A stretch of 64,000 nucleotides of DNA from Paramecium sonneborni (taxonomy: Eukaryota; Ciliophora; Oligohymenophorea; Peniculida; Parameciidae). Positions 24,960-36,970 of this stretch are shown here, piece after piece (position 1 is the stretch's first letter; each line of letters opens with the position of its first letter). A program made the translations under genes and the position numbers. The notes beneath the pieces are model-generated. The model was given only the letters and a program-made list of their open reading frames with translations. It had not been told where the DNA came from and did not search any database. The DNA lies in assembly GCA_905182985.1 (NCBI GenBank), contig CAJJDN010000129.1, positions 1-64,000 of the forward strand, read 5' to 3'.

Positions 24960-27646
24960 ATGTTTTAAGACTAATTCATAAGCTCAAATATTCCTTCCAA
25001 ATAAGTAAACGAGTTGGATGAAGAAAAATTTGACCATCAAGATAAAATCAAAAATGAAGATATCTCTAATTAAACTTAAGTAATTCGTTTGAAAAGAAAC
25101 TAATAATAGAAGAAAGCTTTAAATTTGGGTGAAGTTTCTTAGGATTAGATAAATAGTTCATAGAATCATTTGAATGAAAAAAATTATATGAATTAACTTA
25201 AGTAATATGAAGAAATTAATAATCAATAAAAATAAGAATAATACTAATAAAAATAATAATAACAATAATAATAACAATATTAAAGATATGAAACCTCTTA
25301 CTAACCATTTTTAAATTATTAATAGCAATATTCATAACAATAAAATACCTATAACTATTAACAATTTTCTAATTATGAATAATAATAATCATTATAGGAA
25401 CAATAGGATTTTATAAAGTTGCAATAACTTTTAAAAACACCCGAAATCCTTAAAGGCTCATCAGTTAAGAAGAAGATCAAAAAAAATACTTCTAATTCCA
25501 AAATTATTTCTAAACAGAAAGAAAAGAAAAATAAAAGTCTTTTAGATTATTAATTCAAGATTTAAACAAATAAAAATTAAAAAAATTAAATTCAATCAAA
25601 TATATAATAAGATCATGGCTAAGAATTACCTCAAAAATAATAAGAATAAAATATTACTAATGATAAATAAAAATTTGATACAAAAATTAAAGTAAGCGAT
25701 AAGCCTTAAATAATAAAACCATCAGGTTCTATTTATGGCATAATAGGAATTAATGATGATAGAATCCTGTATCATACAAAATAATCAATAGGAATCTTAG
25801 AGGATCCTTTTAAGAAGGGGTTTTAAAGAAGTGAATAAGGATGTTAATCTCCAATTGTTGGATTTTAGGTAAATAAAGCAGGTTAAGTAATTTTATAAAC
25901 AGAAACTCATGTTATTCTTTATAGTAAGGATTTACAATTACTAGATTAATTTAAAGAAAAAATAGAGAAAAATCTCTTAACTTATTCTTAAGAAGGTAAA
26001 TATATCAATTAATAATTAGTTTATTAATCTGATTTCTTAATATATTTTAGTAATAAAGAAAATAAGTTGATAAAGGTAGAAATATTAAATTCTAGTCATA
26101 AATTTGGTAAATCGTTAATCCTATTTAAAANCATTTGAATGAAAAAAATTATATGAATTAACTTAAGTAATATGAAGAAATTAATAATCAATAAAAATAA
26201 GAATAATACTAATAAAAATAATAATAACAATAATAATAACAATATTAAAGATATGAAACCTCTTACTAACCATTTTTAAATTATTAATAGCAATATTCAT
26301 AACAATAAAATACCTATAACTATTAACAATTTTCTAATTATGAATAATAATAATCATTATAGGAACAATAGGATTTTATAAAGTTGCAATAACTTTTAAA
26401 AACACCCGAAATCCTTAAAGGCTCATCAGTTAAGAAGAAGATCAAAAAAAATACTTCTAATTCCAAAATTATTTCTAAACAGAAAGAAAAGAAAAATAAA
26501 AGTCTTTTAGATTATTAATTCAAGATTTAAACAAATAAAAATTAAAAAAATTAAATTCAATCAAATATATAATAAGATCATGGCTAAGAATTACCTCAAA
26601 AATAATAAGAATAAAATATTACTAATGATAAATAAAAATTTGATACAAAAATTAAAGTAAGCGATAAGCCTTAAATAATAAAACCATCAGGTTCTATTTA
26701 TGGCATAATAGGAATTAATGATGATAGAATCCTGTATCATACAAAATAATCAATAGGAATCTTAGAGGATCCTTTTAAGAAGGGGTTTTAAAGAAGTGAA
26801 TAAGGATGTTAATCTCCAATTGTTGGATTTTAGGTAAATAAAGCAGGTTAAGTAATTTTATAAACAGAAACTCATGTTATTCTTTATAGTAAGGATTTAC
26901 AATTACTAGATTAATTTAAAGAAAAAATAGAGAAAAATCTCTTAACTTATTCTTAAGAAGGTAAATATATCAATTAATAATTAGTTTATTAATCTGATTT
27001 CTTAATATATTTTAGTAATAAAGAAAATAAGTTGATAAAGGTAGAAATATTAAATTCTAGTCATAAATTTGGTAAATCGTTAATCCTATTTGAAATTATT
27101 AAACCAATTTCAATCAAAATCATATAGGATATAAATCTATTTCTTGGATATTCAAATGGACACATTATATAATATTCCTTAAAATCAAATCAAATAATAA
27201 ATGATTATCAAATAAAACAAGAAAACCCAAATCAGATGATATTTTCTTCAATTATTTTTAGAAAATAATTTTGTTTAGGAATAATATAGAACAGAATTTT
27301 AAAATTAAACTATTTAAGTAAATAAACAGAAAATTTCTTAAATGCTACATAAAATATTAGTAAGTGTTCTTATTATTATAATTCACAAGAGAACCAATAT
27401 ATAATTCATGCTCTTTTAGAAAATAATGTAATATTAATTATAAAATTAGAAAATCTATAAATCGATCAGGATAAACGGAAATTAAATTTTAGGAAAGGAA
27501 CGCCGATTAAAAGAATTAGTAACTAGTATTACTTTTTCAAATAGAACTATGAAGTTTATATATGGTTGCCAAAATGGAAGCATTCCTTTATATTAAATAA
27601 AAATAAAAAAAACATGATCTATAATAAATTACATCAATATTCATGA
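24960..27646 (+). CDS. Q-rich beta-propeller-like protein, copy 3 (split by a contig join)
   Basis: ATG at 24960 (equivalent to 2503), open to the single N at 26131. The sequence then steps back: 26132-27095 repeats 25167-26130. Taking 24960-26130 and then 27096-27646 gives 574 codons in one frame, ending at TGA 27644-27646. Compared with copy 2 it is nearly identical up to about 27090, then diverges (e.g. LFLGYSNGHIIQYS against LFLGYSNGQIKQYS), and it has about 53 more residues at the C-terminus, including VYIWLPKWKHSF. This is the most complete member of the family. No catalytic motif seen; function unknown. Confidence 0.65.
25167..27095. repeat. 964-bp duplicated block around the N at 26131
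   Basis: 25167-26130 equals 26132-27095 (offset 965), with a small difference at the very end (TTTAAAA before the N, TTTGAAAT in the second copy). The first version ends like copy 2, the second like copy 3, so two haplotypes or paralogues appear to have been joined. Confidence 0.85.
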
Positions 27647-28646
27647 ATAAATAAACTATTATAATGACTAAAATAAAATAATATTTCAATAAAAAACTCA
27701 ATCACAAGGAGTTTTATATTAGATTTATAATCAAATATTAATATGAATTTAATAAAAATTTAAAATATATCATTAATATGAAGATTCATATATGATTAAT
27801 TATCCAAAATTATCTCTATTAAATTATGTTTTTTCTGTTATTGAAAAATAATTGTTTAATAAAATTTATCTAATCTTGAATTGTTATTTTATTATTAAAT
27901 TCTTAAATGATATAAATATAATTTTTAAACCGTATATTAATTATTTTTGTTTTCTTATTTATAAATAATCGGTTAAATCTTTCCTCCTTTTATAATTTTT
28001 ATAATTTCAGATTCGGAAGTTAAATTTCTATTAATTTCGAGAATTCTATTTCCAACATCTTATTTTATTATTTTAAGAAATTCTAATAAAATTATTCTGA
28101 ATTCTCTAAATTATCATTATATTCTTATAAGTTATAAAATACATTAAAATTTTTTCACTTAGGTTGTTAATGAACAACTAGAGATTTTTGCACCATTAAA
28201 TTAAATGTAATTTCTCCATATTTTTTATTCGTCCCTCATCTAAAATTTTATTATTGCATATAAATCTAGAAAATTAACAATCTCCGACCTCTATAAATTC
28301 AAAAAATTATTTATACTTGGTTAAAAACTTCTTCGATTGAGGATTAACTTCCTTTCCACTATATTACTTTATTTTATTCAGTTATTGAAAATCAGTTTAT
28401 TTAATTTACCCAGATATATGAATAATCATCTTTTTTATAAATAAATTTATTATCTACAAACCTTATATATTCTATAAAATTGACCATCAATCTATCACTT
28501 TGAAACATCCTTGTAAAAAAGACTATTTAAAAAAAATATAATACAGAGACTAATTAAAATTGTTTGTGTCTGGTTAGAATCTCGAGCTAGAAAATAATAA
28601 TAATTATTTATTTATAAAATTGTTATTTAGATATTTAGTTTAATCA
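27647..28646. other. 1-kb AT-rich interval with possible minus-strand remnants
   Basis: No intact gene. On the minus strand near 28505-28400 a short run (MFQSDRLMVNFIEYIRFVD) looks coding but meets TGA soon after. Convergent position between two genes would normally need only tens of bases in this genome, so a dead gene may lie here. Confidence 0.3.
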
Positions 28647-31470
28647 TCAATTATATTTATCTGTTTTTTTTACTTCTTCTACAACTAATTCATAATTATT
28701 GTTCCATTTTTGGATATTAAACCCCTCATCTACTTTATTCTACTAATAATAATAGTAAAAAATTTACTTTTTGTATATCATTTATATTAATAGATGGCTG
28801 TAAAAACTAAGTTTATGAATAAGATGTTGTAAATTTAGAATTATTCAATTCAATAGGCCTAGAAGAAAAATGATTATACTCTGACATTCTTGTTTAATTA
28901 GGATTAACCTCTTAAATTTTCATTTATTATAGATTAGATGATGGATTTATCAATTATTAATCTATATTGATTTATTAAAGTGATTATTAATCTATGAATC
29001 TTTAATTTTTAATTTCTGATTTATCAATGTGATAAATGTATTCTTTTTATATTTGTTATTTTTATTCAATTTAAGTTTTATAGTTTTCTATTAATAGTTA
29101 CTATTCTTCATATCTTTTTTATAACCATTAATTATCTGATGCCTGAACTAATAGTCTATCAATTTCACTTCTCAATTCAATTACAGTTTTTTACAATCTC
29201 TTTATTTCCATTTTAAACACTTCATTTTATTCATTATCTTTATAATCCCTTAAAGTTATTTAGATTGTCTCATAACTCTATTATAATGATAAATAACGTT
29301 GCTCCATTTATTCATATTTAAGTTTGTATTAGTTAATTTCTTAATCGATTATAAGGTTTTATTTTTCTTCTAATTTTTCATATTTATCTTTCCACATTTA
29401 AATTTATTCTTTCAAATTATTACTATTTTCCATATTAATTGAAACTGCTGATATTCTTTATTACCAATTTGCGATTTCAGATTTTTATTAATTTGATTCT
29501 AAAGATAATTATTTGATTCTATCTTCTTTTTAAAATAAAATTTATTCAAGTTCTTAGATTCTCAATTATAATGTATCAACTTATTACTTAAAGATTTTCA
29601 ATTCTTCTATTTTTCTTTTTAATTATTCATTTAATGATAGTTCTTATTCATATAATGCCTTAACATCATTAAATTATTTTTTAATAATTTATTCTTATTC
29701 ATTATTTAATTCAAATTAATAAATTTTTCTATTCTACAATTCTATTTCTGCATTTTATCTTCTTAATTATTCCTCTAATGATTCAATTTATAATAAATAA
29801 TTCTCAGTATCTGATTTTCTAATTTCAGATTGATAAATTTTAGTTTGATAAGTTTCAATTTAAATTTATAGTTTTTCTATTTATTCTTATAAAAAAGTGC
29901 ATTTAGTTGTCATAGTTTCCAATTATTATGATTTAACTTTTAAGAGTCTTTCAAGTTCAGGATCAATTATAAATTCCTTTTAAACAACTTGAGATTTTTG
30001 TTCAAGATGGAAATATTGAGATTATAATTGATTAAATCTAGATTGTAATTAATTATATTAATCTATTTTGAATTATAATTGTCTTTCAATTTCTGGATCT
30101 GTTTTATAAATAGTTTTAGTTTCAAACATAGTCTATTGTTTAAGCTTTTCTTAATAAATTTATAACTAATCTTAAATTAATTAATATCTAGTATTTAATT
30201 CATCATATTATTTGTTCTTCTTTTAAAGTAATAATTCTGTTTCTGGATCATTTTAATAGATGATTTTGTTTTCATATGATATTTCTTTTTGCATAATCTT
30301 ACTAGTTTCTTATAATGAATAAAACTATGATTATAGGAGGGTATATCTGGATTATAATTCTTAGAGTTTTTTTTCAATATCAGGATCTGATTGATAGATA
30401 ACTTTGGTTTCATATTGAATTTCTTTTTGAGAATTTTAAGACTTTTCTTATAAAATATAAAATTAAGATTATAACATGGAATATTTCTATTATAATTCTT
30501 TTAGTTATTTATCAGTATCAAGATCTGGTTTATAGATGGTTTTAATTTCACTTTTCTTATTGTTAAATTCATTTTGTAATTTTTCAAGTTTAGAAGTAAG
30601 TCTATCATTATCTTATTTAAGTATTTCATTATCCTATAAAGCATCAAATAGTTATTTTTATAATTAATCAATATCTTAATCATTATTTGGAGCTCTCAAT
30701 TCAAAATCTTCATCATTTTAGTTTTAATTTTAATTTTAATTTTAGTTTTCTTTTAATTATTTAATTGTAGTTTCTTGTAATTGATTTTCATATTCTTTTT
30801 AATGAAGTTTTCTTTTAAGATCTTCAATTTCAATTTAATCTTGATTATTAAAAGGTTTAGGTTTTGATAGTTCCTATAGATAAGTAATAATTTTAGTTTA
30901 CATTTTGTATTTATCGATATTATAGTTTCCATAGATCGATTTCTTTACCTTTATCAATTAAGAATTAACTCATTCTATTCATTTCAATTAATAGTGATTC
31001 TATTCTTTAATCTTATTCTTTTAACTATTTAAAAATATTTAACAGTATACTTTTTTAAGATGGTTAATACAATCTGGACATGATGATATGATGTTTTTAG
31101 GTTATGGAGATTAAGATGGTTATAAAATAGGAGGTTATTGATATTAATTTGGTTGATTATGTTTTCTAACTTTAACTATAAATTTATGAGTCATATTAGC
31201 TCCTTCAGGTAATTATGGTAATCCATGTAATACTTCTCCATTTTCTAATTTTGATTAAATTTCTCTAATTTCTTCAGGTTTAAGTTATTCTAATTGTTTA
31301 TTTAAAGCTTATCGTTAACTAGGAGGTTATTAAAGAATTAAATCATTCATAAATTTAACTTAAGAGTTTGAGAACTCTGGTGGAGCAACTGTTTATCTGT
31401 ACAATGATGGTTAAGATTAAGGTATATACCTTTATGAATTTGAATGAGGTATTGAATTTGAACGATCCAT
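28647..31470 (-). CDS. long coiled-coil protein with a 46-residue Y-x-x-D-P-E repeat
   Basis: 914 aa after removing three introns (31025-31050, 30874-30901, 28743-28767; 25-28 nt, GT..AG on the minus strand). Start 31470, stop TGA 28649-28647. The N-terminal third is proline/glutamine-rich with a short Cys-containing motif (SCPDCINHL). Then a tandem repeat starts: KTIYKPDLDT, KVIYQSDPDI, KIIYQNDPET, KTIYKTDPEI and a degenerate IIDPELE, spaced 46, 46, 50 and 45 residues, each followed by a heptad-like LQ..Y..LQSQF segment. The rest is a long Q/E/K-rich coiled coil with a divergent C-terminal tail (NWNNNYELVVEE-like). Probably structural or cytoskeletal. The repeat faintly recalls plakin-rod D-P motifs. 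It is divergent to the EF-hand gene, with only 18 bp between the ATGs. Confidence 0.8.
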
Positions 31471-31488
31471 TTAATTATTAATATTAAA

Positions 31489-33326
31489 ATGTCAAGGTAA
31501 GTTTATGTAAGTCCAGAAAGAATGACCATATAAAAATTAGAAGAATATCCTTCAGCTTTATAAGATATGAATTTTAATCATTGTAAAAGAGTAGTTTGAA
31601 TATTATTAGCAAGGTTTTAAGAAATAGAGGCAGAATTTAAAGCTTTAGATGTCGATTAAAGTGGATGGTTATCATTAGCAGAATTAGAATAACATTTAAA
31701 AAGGAAAGGTTGTGATTCAGAATTAGTATAGGAAATCTTTAATGATTTAAATACTAATTAAGATTAAAAAATATCAAAAGATGAGTTCGCTCACGGTTAC
31801 CTGAATAAAGAGTAAAATCTTAAAGATTAAGTTAAATAATTAGAAATTAAAATTAAACAATTTAGAACGAGTGAAGAAGAATCTAAGCAATAAATAACTC
31901 AAACTAATCATTAATAATTCATAATAACTCTATAATCAGGTTGTCTAAATTAATTGTATAGATAGTAAGATGATTTTGTTAAAGCATCAAAATAAATTGA
32001 AGTTCTATTTTAATGCAATCAAGCATCTGATGGTCATGATAGATTTAGTAAACCAAGTTTGAATTGTGAATATCCAGTTTGGGGTCATAAATTTAATTAT
32101 ATACTTCATGAAGTATATTAAATTGAAATTACAATTGAATTAATTGAAATACATTAACTTCAAAAAAACACATTAGGCAAAATTACAGTCCAAAAAAACC
32201 TATAATCAGATTTTCAAATTCAAGAACAATTAATTTTTTAAGGAATTGGTGAAATTTTAGTTGTCTTTGAATACATTAATAATTGGGTATTAATTATGTA
32301 ATCTCTATCTAGAATGAATATGTTCAAATGTAAATACAATATTGTGAATAGAATATCAATACTCTCCTTGATTAAATTAAATAAATAAAGCGAAAACTAT
32401 ATTTTATGAAATAATTATACAATCTTGATAACAATAACAATTTTAAATAAAAAGAAACATTATCACTCTCCATTTAACCACCTCTTAAGTTAGATAATTA
32501 AATAAATAAATCCTTTTAATAATAAGAAAATAAAGCATAGTATGATACACAACCTGTTTTTGTTTAATAATAATAAACATAATCACAATAATTACCAGTT
32601 TAATAAATTATTATTCCAGAATCTCACTAAGATTATTCAAAATAAGATGATTTACCTGATGCATTCAATATATTTAAACACACTATAAGTGAACCTGAAG
32701 ATATTATTGTTAATTTAGATCATCTAAATAATTAAATGAAATTTAAACTCATGAGTATTTTAGTGGTATTAATAACCATCAATATTACTTATTCAAGATG
32801 TGATTATTTAGGATTGATGTTAGTACTATTAAGTATCCCTTATTAAAATAAGAAATGGAATCATTAATAATATTAAGTCTTTACTTATGGGATGATTTTC
32901 TCTTTAATCTTAGATTTTTACTGGTATTATACTATTATATTAAAAGGATCTTAAAGTTCTCTAATTGTTTTTCTAATCTTTATTAATGCAATAATCAATA
33001 TGGCTTTGCATTATCCATCTACTTTTTTTGTCTAATTACATTTCTTGCAAAAATTTATGTCCTTTATAAAGTCCGTTCCTATTAATGATTTAAAATCAAA
33101 TATGATTTATAAACTTTTAGATTCAGTTAAATAATAAATTATTATTATATAAATATAAATTTATATAAAACATTAAAATATACTCAAATTCATTTAACCA
33201 ATCTTAATTTCTTAACTCATATTCAAATATCATAACTACTTGTTAAAGATTTCTAAATTAATTAAACTGAAAGTATCCTTATGTATCATCATTTCTAGAA
33301 AGAAAATAAATTAAGTTACTGATTGA
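31489..33326 (+). CDS. EF-hand, C2-like, C-terminal multi-span membrane protein
   Basis: 594 codons with introns 31583-31609 (27 nt, containing an in-frame TGA) and 32287-32312 (26 nt). Two EF-hands follow the first intron: loop DVDQSGWLSLAE fits D-x-D-x-S-G..E well; the second, DLNTNQDQKISKDE, is weaker. Next comes a coiled-coil linker, then a beta-rich segment of about 120 residues (IEVLFQCNQASDGHD ... YPVWGHKFNYIL) that looks like a C2 domain. After a Q-rich linker there are three or four hydrophobic helices. The layout resembles calcium-regulated membrane-tether proteins, by inference only. The last 65 or so residues are low-complexity and may be an unproven extension to the first in-frame TGA. 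An alternative start is Met 31522, since 31489 leaves only 18 bp to the neighbour. Confidence 0.7.
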
Positions 33327-33866
33327 TCTAGTATCAGAATAATCTTTAGAATCTATTGGTTCTCTATTCATTAAGTAATTCTAATCTTTAATTATTATTT
33401 ATTTTTTTGCTAATGAAACTTCACTAATAATATCGAAAATATCAGATTCTCACAGTTTCAGTTCTTTCAACAGTTAAAGAAATAAATAAGAGTTTTTAAC
33501 TCTCTTATCTATATATTCTCTAAGATATTGTATTAGCTATGTGTTTATCAGATGCAGCTATATAACTGTTTTTAGCACCATTTTCTCTCTATTCTTATTA
33601 ATATCTGTCTTCTAAAACTGAAAATGTATTTTATAATCTGACATATGGATCTCCTATCTCTAATTATAACCATATTTTATCAAATAATGTCCTTGAGTTG
33701 CATTTAATCTGTGAATCTATCAAATATATTCTGGGTCAGATGTTGAAAATGCTGTATATCATAGAAATAATACGAATACTCCTTTTGTTAAATCAATTAT
33801 TCATTTTTTTAAGCCAATACATATCAAGTCTCCAATAGCTGTTTTAATATTATTCTAATCCTTCAT
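33180..33866 (-). pseudogene. frame-broken gene remnant
   Basis: Coding character switches between two minus-strand frames: an upstream part with FSTSDPEYI and NATQGHYLIKYGY, a middle part in another frame with EIGDPYVRLQNTFSVLED and NSYIAASDKHIANT, and a downstream part back in the first frame with REPIDSKDYSDTRSI and QDWLNEFEYIL. TGA codons interrupt the first part (before QIH and YT), and each switch needs a one-base shift. No plausible introns fix this. Either a recent pseudogene or a sequence with several indel errors. Family not recognised. It overlaps the low-complexity 3' end of the EF-hand gene. Confidence 0.45.
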
Positions 33867-33966
33867 TTGTAAACTGATTATATTTAAATATATATGTAAT
33901 AATATGTTTAATTATCGTAATTATTCTACTACTCATGTAATAATTATTTATATTAAACTCTATATT

Positions 33967-34809
33967 ATGTAAAATTTGCATTTTGATTAGAATATATGTT
34001 TGTTAGATGTTAAAATTAGATACATTACTTAACGAATTGAAAATTAATGTGATTAAATAGGTAATTAGTAGGAGTAGTTGTATGATCTAAAAAAAGCCAT
34101 TTCTTAAAAATTATTGGAATTGCACGAAATTGAAACTAGATTAAGTAAGACAGAAAGAAAACAAAATCAACAAAATTAAAAACATATGTCTTTTAATAAT
34201 TTTGAGTTTTAGTAATTGTATGAAGAATATATGCTTACCAAAATTAAAAATACTTAATTTTAGCATCAACTCACTGAAGGTAGGCTCAAATCAAAAGAAT
34301 TACAACTACATAAAAAGCATTTACTAAAAAAGTTAGAATTACACCATATAATTTGTGAAGAATTAGCTAATTAAAATATCACTCTATAAAAAGAATTAAA
34401 ATAAAAAGTTGACTTTCTTAACAAATTTGGATAATTAGCTCATAATAATAAGAAAATTAAGAATGTTACATCCACTCAATCAATGAAAAATTACAATTCT
34501 TCATGTTATGAGGATTAATTTGTTAGTAATCAAATTAAAGGCCTTGAAATACATTATTAAGATAATAATATCTAATTTTAAATTTAAAATAATGAATAAA
34601 TTGAGGATGTAATAAGATAAAAAGACTATGATGATGATTTGAGTTTACATGTACCAGTAATATAAAATGCTGAAGATGAAACTATTAATGTTGAAATAAA
34701 TTTTGATTTATCTGAGAAAGTTATATAACGAACACTCTAAGAAGAGTTTGATGAATGTATTTCTGAGGAAGAGCAGTCAATATACTAAAATAGTTCACTT
34801 TTTATTTGA
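33967..34809 (+). CDS. coiled-coil protein, 280 aa
   Basis: Single exon from ATG 33967 to TGA 34807-34809. Residues 20-150 are a helix-forming, K/E/Q-rich coiled coil (QLYDLKKAISQKLLELHEIE, KELQLHKKHLLKKLELHH). The C-terminal 100 residues are acidic and less structured (EDETINVEINFDLSE, EEFDECISEEEQS). No enzyme motif, signal peptide or membrane segment. The start lies in a long open frame; the next in-frame Met is far inside the coiled coil, so this start is favoured. Followed by the methyltransferase-like gene 58 bp downstream on the same strand. Function unknown. Confidence 0.7.
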
Positions 34810-34867
34810 TTTGGTATAATTAATAATATTATATTAATAATTAATAATTGAATATATTAATTTATTT

Positions 34868-35672
34868 ATGTTTAAATAACATTAAGACTTTGCAAAAGTT
34901 GTTGTGAATGATTTTTTAGGAGGTCCTAAAATAATTAAATAATGTCACATAATTAATGCCTAAAAAGGATTAACAGCTGTATTTGTTGTTTTTCTTATTT
35001 GGTGGTATTAAAACTTTTCTTTAGGTGCTTATTTATATGTAAGAATAGAAATTAATATGATAGTTAGGATTACATGGTAGTTATGGAGTAATTTGGGTTG
35101 TTAAAGATTTTACATTTCCAGATAGAACATTTTAGAATAAAATAACAATTGGATCATTGATATTTACAGTATCATTATTAGGGTTGTATTGGGTAATTGC
35201 CTGGTTATAAATATCAGAAGGAATTTAAAATCCAAGTAATGGTAGAGTAGTGACTGCTATTTTTGCATATGTTTTTGGAGTTGTTTTAATGATTGTAAGT
35301 GATTGTTAAAAATACTATACATTAAAATATAAATAAGGATTAATTACAGAAGGAATGTTTAAATATAATAGAAATCCAAATTATACAGGAGAAATGTTAT
35401 TATATTCTTCTTTTGCAATTTTAAGTGGAAATTGGTTAGCTTATGCCATATTATTTACTGTATGGATAGTTGGATTCTATGGATTCATGATCAATAAAGA
35501 CATTTCATTCTCTAAGAAGTAAGGTTGGAATGAATATAAAAAATAATCATATTTATTTTTGTGGAAAGTTCATTCTAATGACATTATTAATTATGCATTA
35601 TATGGAGCTTTAGTTGCTTATTTAATATGGGATTATCAAGTAAGTGGAGCAATAACATTATTAAAAAAATGA
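34868..35672 (+). CDS. DUF1295 / isoprenylcysteine-methyltransferase-like membrane protein
   Basis: 259 aa after removing a 25-nt intron (35039-35063). At least five hydrophobic segments (e.g. GLTAVFVVFLIWWY, ITIGSLIFTVSLLGLYWVIA, VVTAIFAYVFGVVLMIV). The signature lies near residue 165: GMFKYNRNPNYTGEMLLY, matching the G-(L/M)-(Y/F)-x-Y-x-R-(H/N)-P-x-Y-x-G-E motif of the steroid-reductase C-terminal/DUF1295 and ICMT/PEMT superfamily, where it binds the cofactor. The length fits DUF1295 proteins. Substrate cannot be told from sequence; lipid or sterol modification in the ER is the usual guess. The sequence ends in LLKK, a possible ER-retention dilysine. Confidence 0.8.
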
Positions 35673-35761
35673 GTTTACAGTAATTTATTCCTAAATTAGA
35701 ATTTAAATTATCTCTTATATTATAAAATATCTATATATTTCTAAATAATTTATAAAACAAT

Positions 35762-36495
35762 TCAAATTCCACCTCCAATATCAAGCACAATATCAACAAA
35801 AGTTAAAAAAAAAAGGAAGGACATTAATAATAAAAAATGTACTAATTATCTCCTTCGAAATATCGTTAAATTATTTTGCATAACTTAGTTATTAATTTCG
35901 AAAAGAATTCTACCTAATATCAATATTTGATAAAATTACCTGGTCCTATCAATTTAACTTTAGCATTATCTTTTTAATTCAATTCATATCGAACAAAATC
36001 TTAAAGAGCTAAAAGTGAATGTTTTTAAACAGTAATAGATTCTCCATCTCCAAGATCTTTATCAATTATTGTTCCATTAGTTTTTAAAAAAACTAGTTAT
36101 TGCTTCATCAAATCTCTTGAGAAAGTTAATTTTTAATAGTTTGTTTAAAATTAAGTAAATGGTGCAACTTCAATAAGATCATTAGCTGCTATAATAGAGG
36201 ATTCTTTGATTAAATAATTATTAAAAATAGCTGCATCTAAAACCATCACTTTTCCAGTTTGAGCACTAATTCCTACATATGCAATATTATCTTTGCTATT
36301 ATTCACAACAGTCACTTGATTGTCAAAAATGAAATATGATCTTTTAGTTTTAATTTCAATGTTATCAGAATAATATTATACATAATTATTTTGAGTACTA
36401 ATTTATTCACCAGGAAGTAAAACTATTTGAGCTACATTGTCTCCAATAATTGAGAATTTAATTCCTTATCCAAATAAGTTTTATGGATATTCCAT
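35762..36495 (-). CDS. AIM24-family protein
   Basis: 235 aa after removal of a 26-nt intron (35914-35939); stop TGA 35764-35762. Beta-rich throughout: FSIIGDNVAQIVLLPGEQI near the start, KRSYFIFDNQVTVVN, VGISAQTGKVMVLDA, and GPGRILFEIN across the intron near the end. This order (an N-terminal I.G...Q.v...L.PGE element and a C-terminal GPG.v) is that of the AIM24/TIGR00266 beta-helix family. The extreme C-terminus has a short hydrophobic run (HFLLLMSFLFFLTF) that may anchor it in a membrane. The start at Met 36495 is preferred; an in-frame Met at 36528 would add LRKLQLFFIL, which looks like untranslated AT-rich DNA but could be a targeting peptide. In yeast the family is mitochondrial; here location is unknown. 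Confidence 0.7.
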
Positions 36496-36658
36496 TAATA
36501 TAAAAAATAATTGTAATTTTCTTAGCATAAATAAAATGATGAACCAAATAATTGTGAATATTTGTTAATATCATAAAAGATAGATAATTAATATTACTTT
36601 AGAATATTCTAAAATTTAATAGAGATGAAATGTTTTAAATATCGAAATATAAACATAT

Positions 36659-36950
36659 TCATTCCTTATACTATTCAATAGTATTTCTTAGTGAATTAAT
36701 TGCTTATGTGAGTATAGCATTTTAATTTTAGATTTCAATTAAAATATCTACTTAAGGTTTATTGAAAGATGATGTTCTTGGACGATTGAGAGGTCTCTTT
36801 TTTTCAGAGGAACGTAATTTATGTTGTTAAATCTAATCAAATTTATATTTTGAATATTACCATTAATTTATATGGTTAAGAATCATCATCTAATAGTCGT
36901 TACTGTTTATATTTTAACATAATATTATAATTCGTTTTTGGAGTACTCAT
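36659..36950 (-). CDS. small 87-aa coiled-coil protein
   Basis: Start 36950, stop TGA 36661-36659, one 28-nt intron (36833-36860). Without removal of the intron the frame stops within a few codons after it; with removal 88 codons are in frame. N-terminal half is basic (SSEKKRPLNRPRTSSF), the C-terminal half an amphipathic helix (ILIEIQNQNAILTQAINS). It is divergent from the trichocyst matrix gene with only 20 bp between the two ATGs. I do not recognise the family. The rest of 36496-36658 is short intergenic sequence. Confidence 0.6.
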
Positions 36951-36970
36951 AATATATAAAATATAAAACA

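Noticed and set aside
33600..33640. An 11-nt GT..AG intron that would join KY to EIGDPYV in the remnant at 33180-33866
   Set aside because: It would restore the frame, but it is far below the 20-nt lower limit of Paramecium introns; a one-base indel explains the break equally well.
33180..33866. Reading TGA as Trp through the whole remnant, which opens one frame from end to end
   Set aside because: Third-position composition shows that the middle section is coded in another frame, so the open frame there is by chance. It is not independent evidence for a changed code.
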